A stretch of DNA of 64,000 nt, taken from positions 50,871,439 through 50,935,438 of the forward strand of contig CM071568.1 in NCBI GenBank assembly GCA_036426205.1, read 5' to 3'. Origin of the DNA: Ascaphus truei (Eukaryota; Chordata; Amphibia; Anura; Ascaphidae). This document shows, piece by piece, positions 23,333 to 34,851 of this stretch. Under the pieces are notes generated by a model. It did not search any database and was not told where the DNA came from. It was given only the letters and a program-made list of their open reading frames with translations. The translations under genes were made by a program, and so were the position numbers. The stretch's first letter is position 1; each line of letters opens with the position of its first letter.

Positions 23333-25322
23333 TGTATACTAAAACCCTTTGCTGGGTTATGTTAGTGTTTCTTGTCTTGGGCAGTGAGTGTTTTGTAGGG
23401 GTCAGTGTTTGCATGTTGTGGCAATGAAAGACTGCGTACTGTTGCGTAATCGCAGAGGAGAGAGTGTGGTAGAGGGGAGGTGACGGACTTCCGGTTACGT
23501 CACACGGACCTGGGACTGTTCGCAAGAAATCTTTCCTCCTGCTACAATTGCGCAGTAACAAGGTTCCTCAAGGAAGGAAGGTACCTTTTTTATTTGAATT
23601 GCAGAAAGGTGTATTTTCCTATCTGGTGTAAAACCTCCGAACTTATTTAAGCTTTAGCTTGCTTTAATATTAAAGATAGCCTTGTGTCTATCCCAAGCAT
23701 TTTTTTTTTAATTATCTTGCTGTATTAGCCTCTACACTAGGAGTTCTATCCATTGCTATAATCATTGGTTGAAGTGCCTTAAAAGTGGTAATACTGCATC
23801 TGATTTTCAGAAATTACATAAAAAGATTGTGGTTTTTCCCCTTCTCATTGATTTTAGGCAGATGGTGTTGCTTTAAAAATGTGCGCACTTCCTAGTGCAG
23901 ATAGGAATATGTTAATACTTTGACCAATATAATTTAATAAAAACATTTGCTCATATTTTCTGAACAAGATGTTTGTTTTAAAGCTGCCATTGCAGTATTT
24001 TTAGGTTGGATTGATGTTGAAATAATTTAAAGTATTGCTCCGTTTAATTTGTAAATCTTGTGGTCATTTCTTGCAGTGCTAAACTATTTGATAAATACAT
24101 TACTAATTTGGATATCATCTAAGCATAATACATTTGGTGCAGTAAAATGTCTATTGGATTTGTAGGTTGTAAAGTAATCCTATAACCATGTTCAGAAGAC
24201 CTCAGCTGTTCTTAAAATGGGATGTCTGCGACCTTTAGCATTGTGACCCTAAATTTCAATTGATTGCAAGCTCGTAAAAGTAAATTAAGACCAAAGGTGT
24301 GCAAGAATGCTCAAGATGGGAGAGGGAATGGAATTGCTGATTTCCAACCTGAGGCCCCTTGCTGCTGGTACATTGAGTCTCTAAGGCAGATGAAAACATT
24401 GATTTCTGTCATTTTAGCTGTTCCATAAAACTCCCTGTTTGATTTATTAGCTTCCTACAAAACTGCTGCTACAGTATTTGCATTCCCTTGTTTTTTGTAT
24501 CCTGCAAATATCTTTCCTATTTTGCTCCGGTTAGAATTTTCACATTATTTTACATTTGTACAGTACCTTGGAGTTGTAAAAAGGGACACTTGAAGTGTAG
24601 CGTGTCTCCTCTAATTCTATTAGGTAATATAAATGCTCTGTCATGCCCAAGGATATGCTTGAAGAGTATTAGTGGTGCAATAGAGATTTATAATCCTTAA
24701 CCCTTTTGATGCTGGAAGACTAGCAGCATCTTTTAGGATTGCAACCATGTGATTTGCGTGGGGTAGCAATCGCGTGGTCTCAACCCAGCCCCCTTGACCA
24801 ATGGAAGGGTCTCTACTTCTGTTCCAATCTCGTTCATTGCTCCTGTCCCCCTATAAAATGAGCGTTAATAGCATGTGGCGCCCTTTACATGATAAGGGCC
24901 CTTGGTGGGCTGGCCTTCATGACTTCCAGGGTACGCCATAAGCGCAGGCTGAGGGTTAAGTTATGCTATATCTGTATACACGTAGACTGATATTTGTGAT
25001 TATTTACGTTAAGCTTGATCATTCAAATTTTGATTTACCTTTTTGATTCTTTTCTAAAAACAAAAAGTAAATAGGTGAATGATTTGTCATTTAACATAAC
25101 ATTTTGTGCATAGTGTTGCTTGCAATATTTTCGACTTAAGTTATCTTTTTTTAAAGCTGGCCCACCATTAACTCCGTTGCTGCTGGAGAGATTTGCAACT
25201 CATTTAATTCCAATACATTGTAGTCCTTATCAGCCTTGCAGCGTTAGATTCATTTGATTGCAAAACATGTCTGAATTCTATAGTTCAAACAGCAAATCCT
25301 GCAACAACCACTTCTGAGAACT
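23333..25322. other. Unassigned DNA
   Basis: Mostly AT-rich, without recognisable exons or element termini. A short direct 'aaggaaggaaggta' tract is at 23570. Confidence 0.4.
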
Positions 25323-25756
25323 TGTAGAGTTAGGGTGACCAGATGTCCCGGTTTAGCCGGGACAGTCCCGTTTTTTTTATGGTCTGTCCCGGCTGCCTGA
25401 CATACTTTAAAATGTCCCGTTTTTTTGTGGCTGTCCCGGCTTTGACCAGAGAAGGTGGGGGCAGCAGAGAGCAAGAATGCAGGGAGGAGAGCAGAGGCCG
25501 GTCTGACTACTGCTGCAGAGGTTGTGGGTGGGTTTACTGACAGCGGAGCCTCAGCAGTGAAAACCGGAAGTGAGGTGACTTCCCCCCAACCAAGATGGCT
25601 TCCCCCTTCAACCAAGCTCACAGTGAAAGGTAGGACACACACACACCAACCCCCCCCCCCCCCTGCAACTTCTCAGAGCTAGGGTCAGTGTAGGCTCAGT
25701 ACAGGGTCAGTGTCTCAGTACAGGGTCAGTGTCTCTGTGCAGGGTCAGTGTGTCAA

Positions 25757-26322
25757 TGACTCACGAGAGCATAATAGCAATACCAGCAGTAGGAGAAGGG
25801 GGTTCCGGCGTTTGACCCACCCCCGGTGACGTATTTCCGGCCACGGAGTGGCAGAGAGCGTTTGGAGAGTTTCAGACCAACCCCCAGTGACGCACATCCA
25901 GTTGCGGAGTGGAGGATAGTGTTTGGAGCAGCTCCTGGACGCCACGCATTCACCTGATGCCGTAGCCGTTTACTACTCACCTTATATCTTTGCGTGTATA
26001 TTGCGAACGTCTTGTACCACATAATATCCTGCTGTGGATTTTGGAAGTGCAAGATTGGACTTACTGCTTCTTGACACTTCATCACAATTAGACTTTATTT
26101 CTACCCATATTGGACTCTTTAGGCGCCGGTCTGTATTGTTTGTTTTTTGCTTTGCACTAACTGTGTTTTGGGTTAGTGTCACTTGGCAGCCTTGCCTTAA
26201 TCAATTAAGGTATAGTGTGTAAGATTACACATATTTTATCACTTTTTATATGTTTGTACACTGTTTATTTAATTAACACAGCCTTTTAGCGCTATTTACA
26301 CCATTCTTTTTTTCTATACTGT
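25757..26322. mobile_element. Probable nested insertion inside the hAT element
   Basis: The 'cagggtcagtgtctca' minisatellite stops near 25755 and resumes at 26325, with ~570 bases of unrelated sequence between. It includes two 'gtttgacccaccccc/ttcagaccaaccccc' half-copies and ends near 'tttagcgctatttacaccat'. Class unknown. Confidence 0.45.
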
Positions 26323-27140
26323 CTCAGTACAGTGTCAGTGTTTCAGTACAGGGTCAGTGTGTGTCCGCAGGGTCAGTGTGTCAGTGTCTCAGTGCAGGGT
26401 CTGTGCAGGGTCTGTGCAGGGTCAGTGTGCCAGTGTCTCAGTACAGGGTCAGTGTGTGTGTGTGTGTGTGTGTGTCAGTGTCTCAGTGCAGGGTCAGTGT
26501 CTCAGTGCAGGGTCAGTGTGTCAGTGTGTCAGTGTCTCAGTGCCAGGAGTCAGTGTCCTCAGTGCCGGGTCGTTCTCAGTGCATGGTGGGGGGGGGGGGG
26601 GCAAAAAAGGGGGGTGTTGGGTGGGGATGTGGTGGGTTGTGGGGTGTGGGTGGGTCGGGCGGGGGGTGGGAGTCCCGTGTCCTCAGTGGCATGTTCATGT
26701 CTCAGTACAGGGTCAGTGTCTCAGTACAGGGTCAGTGTCTCAGTGCAGGGTCAGTGTCTCAGTGCAGGGTCAGTGTGTGTTTGCAGGGTCAGTGTGTGTT
26801 TGCAGGGTCAGTGTGTGTTTGCAGGGTCCGTGCCTGTGCATGGGGCAGGGTCTGTGCATGGGGCAGGGTCTGTGCATGGGGCAGGGTCTGTGCATGGGGC
26901 AGGGTCTGTGCATGGGGCAGGGTCTGTGCATGGGGCAGGGTCTGTGCATGAGGCAGGGCCTCTGCATGGGGCAAAGTCCGTGCATGGGGCAGGGTCCGTG
27001 CATGGGGCAGGGGCAGGGTCCGTGCATGGGGCAGGGGCAGGGTCTGTGCAGGGGCAGGGGCAGGGTCTGGGTCTGTGCAGGGTCTGGGTCTGTGCAAATC
27101 AGTGGCTGTGCAGATCAGTGGCTGTGTGTCTGTGCAGGTC
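26323..27140. repeat. Minisatellite of CAGGGTCAGTGT / GCATGGGGCAGGGTCTGT units
   Basis: Imperfect units 'gtctcagtacagggtcagt' give way to ~18 bp 'tgcatggggcagggtctg' units at about 26832-27050. The 280-residue frames over it in all three plus frames are repeat translations (Cys/Val/Gln/Gly), not proteins. Confidence 0.9.
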
Positions 27141-27520
27141 AGAGAGAGAATGGATGGGGGGAGAGAGAATGGACGGGGGAGAGGGAGAATAGAGGAAGGC
27201 ATTGACAGATAAAATGGAGGAGCGGAGGAAGAGAGAGAGAATGGGGGGATGGGGAGAGAATGGGGGGATGGGGAGAGAATGGGAGGATGGGGAGAGAATG
27301 GGGGGATGGGGAGAGAATGAGGGGATGGGGAGAGAATGAGGGGAGGGAACGGAGAGAATGGGGACGGAAGGGAGAGAGAATGGTGGGAGGAAGGGAGTGA
27401 AACTGGGGGGAGGGAAGGGAGAGAGACTGGTGGGGGTGGGGAAGGGTGGGAGAAAATGGGGGGGAGGAGGGATAGAGGGAATGGGGGAGAAGGTAGAGAG
27501 AGAATGGGAAGATGTAGAAT
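27141..27520. repeat. GA-rich tandem sequence
   Basis: Repeated 'ggggagagaatggggggat' units of ~19 bp. The minus-strand Pro/Ser frame over it is an artefact of composition. Confidence 0.85.
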
Positions 27521-28007
27521 GAATAATATATAATAATATTAACAATAATACAGCATCAATGGTGACACTATTAGATAAATATCATAATATTCATTTTTTT
27601 AATCATGTAATTTGTTGTATTTATAATTTTTATGTGTCCCGGTTTTTCATTTTCAAAATCTGGTCACCCTATGTAGTGTGCGTCATTATAATAAAGTCTG
27701 CATTTATTTTCTAGTCAAATTGTTCATTTGACGAGGAATCAAATAATAAGAGATGTGTTTTTAATGTCTCCTGTCACATCTGTTCACAGCAGGGCCGGTA
27801 GACCTGCAAAAAAACTGAAGTCTACTTTCAAACAAGGCACTACCAACTGCGGCTCAATGTCCCTGGAAGAGTATTAAAATAGTCTTACCTGTATGTGACA
27901 TATTGTATTGCCATAAAACTTGCTTTACCAAATGATTAATTTTTAACTACTTTAATCTGCACCAAATCAATGTGTTTTATACAAAGTGTTCTACATAATT
28001 ATTTCAT

Positions 28008-28258
28008 AATCTCAACCACCCCAGTGTACATCTGCGTTGCCCCATAGGCGGACAGACTGATGAGGCTCCCCAAGAGCTGCTCCCCTCTGCACAGGACCAT
28101 CGTGCTAAGGGTTAACATTTGCTTGTACTTTGTGAAACGTCAACCCCAACCCCAGGAATGTTAATGAGCCAAGAGGACACAAATAACGTTGGTGTTCAAA
28201 GCTGGATTGAATCTCAACCACCCCAGTGTACATCTGCGTTGCCCCAAAGGCGGGCAGC
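28008..28258. repeat. Two ~48 bp direct copies 200 bp apart
   Basis: 'aatctcaaccaccccagtgt...' at 28010-28055 and 28209-28255 differ at only a few positions ('ccataggcggac' versus 'ccaaaggcgggc'). Confidence 0.75.
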
Positions 28259-28329
28259 CTTTGGCGCAGCCAAAGGGTGCAAGCCGTTTGCTGCCATTCG
28301 CTGATGTTAAAGCTGCTCTGTATCAATCT

Positions 28330-28530
28330 GAAACTCACTAGCCCTTTATCCCCTGTACCCAATTTTCCAACTCTTATCTGTCCATGAAATGTCTGAATTG
28401 ACTGTATGACCCTGTTCTTTTAATGTAACCATGTATTGTTATAACTCTATGCCCAGGACATACTTGAAAACGAGAGGCAACTCTCAATGTATTACTTCCT
28501 GGTAAAATATTTTTATAAATAAATAAATAA
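28330..28530 (+). mobile_element. LINE 3' tail fragment
   Basis: About 28425-28527 matches the 3' end of the LINE at 46-47.8 kb: 'aaccatgtatt', 'gcccaggacatacttgaaaa', 'ctctcaatgtattacttcct', 'ggtaaaatatttt' and an ATAAATAAATA end. It is a severely 5'-truncated insertion of the same family or a SINE using its tail. Confidence 0.75.
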
Positions 28531-29394
28531 TACTTTTCCCTTTGTCGTTTATATTGTGCTTTTCTTACACAAGTATTTGATTTGTAAATAAGATATGGAC
28601 TGAAATGTTGTTGGTCATACTTCTTTACTGACTCAAGGTCACCTTTGTGAAATGGATTCAGACCAATATGTCTTCATAGCCTATAGCTTGTCACATATGG
28701 CACCATGCAAGTACGCAACCTGCATACAGGACAAGGGTTAATACTGTTGCTTGCAAGCGCTCCCACTTTTCACCTCCGCAAAGGTCTGTCAAATGGACAA
28801 TATCTCCTCTACAGGATCAAGGATCAATACACAACCCGGAAGCTGCCCCACCCTTCACCTTCGCAAAGGTGACTTTATCAGCCATATACAACCCATCTGG
28901 TCCTTTTTAAGTGAGCCTATACAGGATAACCCACCTGTTTGAAGGACAGCACCCACACATGACAAGCCTGGGCTTGTCATAAACCCAATATATATTGTAT
29001 TTTTAAACTTCAAGCTGTAGCTCAGTAACCCCTTAAGCACCAGAGGGATTAACATACCTAATATCTCATGATATTTTCATGACACTGCTATTATACAAAC
29101 GGTTCCAATTGATTAGCAAATTAGAATACATACCAGGACTTTATTATTATCACATGGCTTACTTGCAGGAGTGGAGATAGGAACTTCTGTACTCATTTTT
29201 GTACAACTTCAACTTGGTTGACACTGCTATGAGAATCTATTAAATCACGGAGCGTTTTATCATTAAAATGTCAATTCACACAATTTTCCGTTATTATTAA
29301 GTCTCCTTCCCTAGTTGGTCTTCTGACAGGGAGCTTCTCATTAGGATGTGTTGTAGGAAATAAGATAAAAGCGGTACCTCCTGCTTTAGGGTTC
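28531..29394. other. Unassigned DNA
   Basis: A 'cacccttcaccttcgcaaagg' / 'cacttttcacctccgcaaagg' pair lies at 28765 and 28850, a minor duplication. Nothing else seen. Confidence 0.4.
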
Positions 29395-29402
29395 CCATAA
29401 GG

Positions 29403-29590
29403 CAGGGGTCTCAATGCCAGTCCTCAAGATCCCCAACAGGTCATGTTTTCAGGATATCACTGTTTCAGCAGAGGTGACTGTGACACAGTCTTTGACTGCG
29501 TCACTGACTGAGCCACCTGTGCTGAAGCAGGGATATCTTAAAAAAAACCTGACCTGTTGGGGTCTTGTGGACTGGAGTTGAGAACACCTG
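29403..29590. mobile_element. hAT MITE with intact target duplication
   Basis: 188 bp, near-palindromic: CAGGGGTCTCAATGCCAGTC...GGAGTTGAGAACACCTG with internal 'tgactgagccacctgtgctg' arms. Flanks are identical, CCATAAGG at 29395-29402 and 29591-29598. Confidence 0.92.
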
Positions 29591-29983
29591 CCATAAGGTA
29601 AGGTTAAACAGAATGAAGCTTTTGCTCCATTTAAAACTTATTTTAAATATTTCTACTTGACTGGCAGCTGGCACCAGAATTCCAATCAGGTTCTTCTGTT
29701 CCAAAGCCATTACCAGTTGGTGATGATGTAAAGTAATATTAGCAAGTTACAATTGACATCCCTCTGTACCCCTTTGTACTGTGCTGCAGAATATGTTTGC
29801 CCTTTACAAATTAACAATAATAATAATAACAAGGATTTTTAGGATCAGAGTTTAAGGCAACCTTGAGTCACTTTTCCCATAGCCGTATCATTGTATCTTA
29901 GGAATTTGAGCAACATTTTCAATCCTGTGAAATTGTACAAATGATACATTCTTGAGTGTTTGATATATTCTTTTGAGCCAACC

Positions 29984-30010
29984 CCCCCCCCCCCCCCCCC
30001 CCCCCCCCCA
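29984..30010. repeat. C homopolymer followed by A run
   Basis: Roughly 27 consecutive C then A7; length is likely polymorphic and error-prone in assembly. Confidence 0.9.
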
Positions 30011-30035
30011 AAAAAAATTCTGTACATGTTATGAG

Positions 30036-30200
30036 CTTTTATTTATAAAGTGCAAACATATTCTGTACAGTGGGGTATAGAGTGATATAAATTACATAAA
30101 CATATGTTATTACATAACATGCCAAATAAGGACAAATAAGCGCAAACAGATACAGACGCTAATGAGGGCTTGCACGTGAGAGCTTACACTCTAGAGTGAA
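30036..30200. repeat. SINE-like fragment, family shared with 15.5 kb
   Basis: 'tttatttataaagtgcaaac', 'agagtgatataaattacata' and 'aagcgcaaacagatacagac', ending near 'agagcttacactctag'. A tail-like 'aaagcttacaatctaa' also occurs at 35686. Confidence 0.5.
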
Positions 30201-30489
30201 TAAGGGGTAAATGTTGGAACAAAGGGTAAAGTGGCTGCTGATTGTGGGACAGGGTATGCCTCAGGATGGAGTTTGGTCCACCCGCAAAGCTTGTTTGGGG
30301 TGTGTGGATGTTGAACTATTAATCAAGTTATGCAAAAAAAATATGACATTTGAGCATTTTTTTCCTCTGAGTAAAAACACTTTTTATTTTATATACCACC
30401 TAAAAATACAAAATAGAAGCTAATATTTATAAGGTACCACAGTTTAATGGGGGAAAAATAAAGGAAACAATCCCAATAAAAGCAACAGA

Positions 30490-30760
30490 AGGCTTAATTA
30501 AACACCCCTTCCCCTGTCTTTCCACCCCCCCCTTTCACCCTCCAAAAGTTACAAATTGGGTATAACAGATTGCAGCTTTAAAGGTTTCATCTTGGTATAT
30601 TGAGGCACTCAGCTATCTACCCCCACCTTACCCTCCCCCCTCCCACACCTTCCTCTCCCCCCCCCCCCCCCCTCTCCCCGCCGCCACCCCACCCTCCCCC
30701 CCCCCTCCCACACCTTCCTCTCCCCCCTCCCACACCTTCCTCTCCCCCCTCCCTGTTGGT
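30490..30760. repeat. C-rich low-complexity stretch
   Basis: Repeated 'cctctcccccctcccacacctt' type units of ~22 bp between 30640 and 30750. Confidence 0.8.
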
Positions 30761-32431
30761 TTTTGGATAATTTATTTTTCGTCTGTCACCCCATGTACAA
30801 CTGTCATTCAGAAGCTATGTAATAATATGCATAACTCGACTTAGATTACTGTTGGACTCAGGGCTTTGTGTCAACTGGTTATTTGAACTTTGTCTAAATT
30901 AATGGTGTTCTGTCTCTTTTGCTTAAATTACGTGGACACTGTTAATTGAATTACTGCGCCTGATTGCAGCTGTATGTTGTCGATTTTTTTCATATGCTGT
31001 AAAATTCAATAAAAATATTTGAAACAAAAGAAAAAGACACTGTTTTCTCTACAAAGCAGATCAAATCAAAGTTTCAAGCCTTCCAATCTTTTGAAGTCTA
31101 ATGTTATATTGCAATTCACAAGCACTCCAAGACGATGATGAATAAGTAATAAACAGTATCTCTTCCTAATACGTACTTTAGTTTAACTTGACAATGACGA
31201 GCACCCTCCTCAGGGAGACACACACTGTTTCGGCAGGTGACAAGCTGTGGTCCCGTAGGATGGGCATTGTGAAAACAATCTGGATTTTGTACATGCTAAT
31301 ATAGACTCCCTTCCTACATCTATCATGGCACACTGGAAATTGTGGCTGATCTTGTATGCAAATAGCTGACTTTATTGAGCATTGTGGCTGTATGCGCTAA
31401 TGTCTCCATGGGATTCTTGGGAGATTTCTATCCAACAGTCAAAGCTGTAGAAATGAATGATGATTACCACATAGCTTTGAAGAACAAAGACAAGCCACTG
31501 CATTTTATTGGCTTTAGATGTCTTAGATGCTGACAGCATGATCCCTACAGATGAACAAGGCTAGTGCATTTGGGTTAAGTAGCCGGTGTAACAGATCATT
31601 TATTTTTTATTTTTTAACTAATACAAGAAATGCTGTCAGCACCCACTTGGAAGTGTTTTATTGGCAGGACTGAAATTATACTCTGGGAATATTTCACTTG
31701 TGACATTTTGTAATAAATGGTTATCAGGCTATGCCAGTGGCGGCTAATGGGATTATTCAGCAGGCAATGTGAGCAATGAGCTGAATCTCAGAAGAGCCAC
31801 TCAAATCCTCCTTATTTAATCTCACGCTGTACTATGTTATAATTATATTCACTTCAGTGCTGCTTTACAAATACCACGAGATACAATCACTTGTAAAATA
31901 TTTCATCTTACACAAAAAGAATGTTAAGTTATTAAAATGTGTGTTTTTTTTTCTTTTTTTACAGTGAATATGGATTTTATTTTTGTTTGACTTTACATAG
32001 GTGTATTATAAAATATATTACATGAAGAAAGTGTTGTTTATGCAGCGTTCAATTTTAGCATAATTATTGTTACAGAGGGGGAAAAGGGTAATTTTCATAG
32101 CACACCGGATGGCAGAGGGGACATTTTGAGTTCTTGGAGCAGGTTTCGTTAATGCTTCCTACAAGTATACAAATTGCATATTACAGTAGGTATGCCAAAT
32201 ATGAGGAGGGTAAGGTACTGGCTTCTACATACAGAGATGCCAGGTTGGGAGTTAGATAATATTAAAAAATACTTCTGCATAGTCACTTGAAAGTTTACTG
32301 CCGAAACATTTTTGCTCGATTTCTTCCCCCAGGACCAGTTTCAGAAACACCAGTGACCGAGAGTAGGTCACCTAACTTTCCTCTCCATAAATAGTCCCAA
32401 ATTAGATTTTCAGTCTATTTGGGGAGAAATA
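30761..32431. other. Unassigned DNA
   Basis: No exon or element boundaries supported. A GAAAC/CTGAGGA arrangement near 31207-31240 was considered and rejected as a ribozyme. Confidence 0.4.
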
Positions 32432-32439
32432 ATGTAATC

Positions 32440-32737
32440 CAGTGGGTTTCAACCTTTTATGAATTGTGGGACCTTTTACAAATGTCCTGTGACTTTGTGG
32501 AACCTGTGTCTTATTATTATTATTATTATTAATAATAATGTGAAAATAGTAGTTCTCTGGTTGTGTTTTTTTGTTTGTTTTTTAATATATCATTTATAAT
32601 ATTGTAGTATAACATTCAATAACATTTGTGATTTCTAAAAATAAAAATTAAAAAAAAAATAGCATGTTTGGGTCTTGCAGAGTTAAATATCCACCATTAT
32701 CAGATTTTTCTCATGGAACACAAGTTGAAAGCCTCTG
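32440..32737. mobile_element. hAT MITE with intact target duplication
   Basis: 298 bp from CAGTGGGTTTCAACC to AAGTTGAAAGCCTCTG (imperfect inverted ends). Identical ATGTAATC flanks at 32432-32439 and 32738-32745. The interior is AT-rich with an (ATT)n tract; no transposase. Confidence 0.92.
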
Positions 32738-33269
32738 ATGTAATCTGCACTATATTTTTCAATTGATTTTTCTCTGAATAACACATATATATGCATACTG
32801 TATGGATTCTGTATGATCCATAATCTTATTGTCCTATTTGTTAGTTTCTTTATATAGCTATGGATAGTGGCAGAACCATTGATGGAATTTGCCAGTTTGC
32901 ATGAAAGTACTTTATTACTTCATGTGGTTAAAGGTCCTATCCCGGGTGCTCTGAAAACATGTTTTTCTTACTTTATGGGGTGCATCTCTTCACTTTCCTG
33001 CAACTTACCCCTAAAGTTCCTTGGGCCCGTCTTGCTACTTCAATGGCATAAACTGGTTTGCTTGCTGTGCTAATGGGGAGGCTGAGTGAGTAAATGCACT
33101 AACTCTGAAAACTATGACACTGTCTTTGAAGCAAGGGAGCCAGGTTCAACACCCAGGGTCAGCTCTTTGTTCCCCTGGGGAAATCACTTTAAAATTAATT
33201 GGCATAACTTGTGCAAAATTCTATCTATAGCACTGTAAAAAAAAATATTATGTAGAATCTAGAGTCAAT

Positions 33270-33272
33270 CAG

Positions 33273-33317
<45 letters not shown>

Positions 33318-33318
33318 A
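33270..33318. repeat. (CTA)n microsatellite
   Basis: About 15 consecutive 'cta' triplets. Confidence 0.95.
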
Positions 33319-33379
33319 TACATGAGTGGTGCACGCAGGTATAAGGGTCTCCATAAACCCTAGACAGATACAAAAATAA

Positions 33380-34042
33380 GAGTACCTGCAGCACTCATAA
33401 AAAGCTGTGACACTAATAGTGGTCAAACACAAAGCAATTTAATGTAAAAAGAGCAAACAAGTCTCATAAACAAAGCATACAATATTACACAGGGCACTAT
33501 CAAGGTGCAGCTACCCAAACAAATACAAACTTCCCCCAGACAGGGGTAAAACCAGGAGGAAGGGGGACAAGGAAGACAAATACACTGATCTACACAGTAC
33601 CAATATAACAATACAGTGCAAAAAAAGGTGCTACACACTGCCAAAAAGGCAACAACACAAAAAAGGAACACCATCCAAAAATCAAGGGGGGCGGCTATGT
33701 CTCGGGCATTTAGCCTATCTTGTCCCGTTCCCACATAAGAGTGGTACTTCCCTTCAGGAGGAAAAAAGCTGTCCCGTAGCTACAATGTAACCTGTGAGTA
33801 TGTAGTTTGTGGAAAGGTGATGTAGAAGAATTCTCAAGATCATCTTCTGCTCTGCAACTCATCACCACACCATCCAGCATCCAAGAGGAGTGTGTTGAGG
33901 GGTATTTGTTTGGGTAGCTGCATCTTGATAGTGCCCTGTGCAATATGCTTTGTTTCTGAGACTTGTTTGCTCTTTTTACATTAAATTGCTTTGTGTTTGA
34001 CCTCTATTAGTGTCACAGCTGTTTGAGTACTGCAGGTACTCT
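33380..34042. mobile_element. Short inverted-repeat unit, PLE-derivative-like
   Basis: The left arm 33380-33526 ('agagtacctgcag...acccaaacaaatac') recurs inverted at 33902-34042 with ~90% identity by eye. The 375 bp centre holds a decayed hammerhead-like string on the minus strand (about 33767-33722): CTGAAG, then CCAC/GTGG stem and GAAC in place of GAAAC. There is no coding sequence. The architecture matches the units at 39.3 and 40.5 kb and the larger PLE unit at 16 kb. Confidence 0.7.
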
Positions 34043-34750
34043 CTTATTTAAAAAATATATATGTGCAATCGTAATGGTTCAACTACAGCAGGACAGTCTT
34101 GAGCTTGATACTCAGGGTCGTCCTTAGATTTGCTAATATTCACTTAAAAGAAGGACAAACTAGGTTATACATTCTAAGTAACTGATACGTATCAAAGGAT
34201 ATACTGTATGTTGTTTTGTTCAAATGTAATCCAATTCATGTCATATTGTAATGTTAATACGCTCACTTTCTTTTTCCATCTTCAAAACTGGGGGGGGGGA
34301 AAAATCATTGAGTTTATTTTATTTTTCTGTGCAGTAGGAAAAGAAGATGGGTAGAAAAGATGCTTCAGCATCAAGAATACCAGTTGAGCAGTACCGTAAG
34401 CAAATTGGTAAGTTACATAGATATTAAATAAAAAAGGAACCAAAATGATGTGGTACCTATTAATGGAATATGCTGATGTAGTGTAGCAGGTCTGCATGAG
34501 AATTTGAAAGCTTTTTAAGCCCAGCGCTGGAGTTCTATACATGAAAGACAGCTGTATGAAAGCTGCACACTCTAAAAATGAAATGGATTATGCAGTCATT
34601 TTTCAAATTCAGAATCTCTTATTTATGTGACCTGCAGTCTTGCTAAATCTTCAAACGATCCTCTGTGGGCCAAGGAGAAGACAAGTGGCCCCATAAGAGA
34701 ATTCCCTTTGTTTTGTGTACAGAACTGCCAGCTCATATTTTTTCTCTCTC
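34043..34750. other. Unassigned DNA
   Basis: No supported feature. Confidence 0.4.
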
Positions 34751-34756
34751 TCCCAG

Positions 34757-34794
34757 AAACGAATGTTGAAGTTCAGGAATGCTCAATAAATAAG
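34757..34794 (+). CDS. Weak candidate small exon
   Basis: A strong acceptor-like tract 'ttttttctctctctcccag' ends at 34756. A frame TNVEVQECSINK follows up to an 'aag|gtcaga' donor at 34795; the same frame stays open to a stop at 34849-34851 if used as a last exon. Splice-like signals occur by chance in pyrimidine-rich introns, so this is tentative. No product is suggested. Confidence 0.2.
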
Positions 34795-34851
34795 GTCAGA
34801 AAATGCTACGCTGACAAAACTGAGAAAGTTAATTCAGATGGGGATTTCTAA

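Larger units (their letters stand above)
25331..27671. mobile_element. hAT-type element expanded by nested insertion and minisatellite
   Basis: Termini TAGGGTGACCAGAT and ATCTGGTCACCCTA are inverted repeats. Flanks TGTAGAGT (25323-25330) and TGTAGTGT (27672-27679) agree at 7 of 8, fitting hAT. A 'tcccggtttagccgggacagtcccg'-type hairpin region follows the 5' end and 'gtcccggtttttcattttc' precedes the 3' end. No transposase. Most of the 2.3 kb is tandem repeat plus a nested insert. Confidence 0.8.

Noticed and set aside
26332..27205. Three overlapping 196-286 residue plus-strand frames
   Set aside because: Translations of the CAGGGTCAGTGT/GCATGGGGCAGGG minisatellite in all three frames; low-complexity peptides only.
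27099..27545. Pro/Ser-rich 148 residue minus-strand frame
   Set aside because: Translation of GA-rich tandem DNA.
31207..31240. GAAAC and CTGAGGA strings on the minus strand
   Set aside because: They occur in the permuted order and with no room for a closed helix I; helix II pairing is weak, so no hammerhead can be drawn with confidence.
33423..33734. 103 residue hydrophobic minus-strand frame
   Set aside because: Lies across the left arm and centre of an inverted-repeat unit; chance frame.
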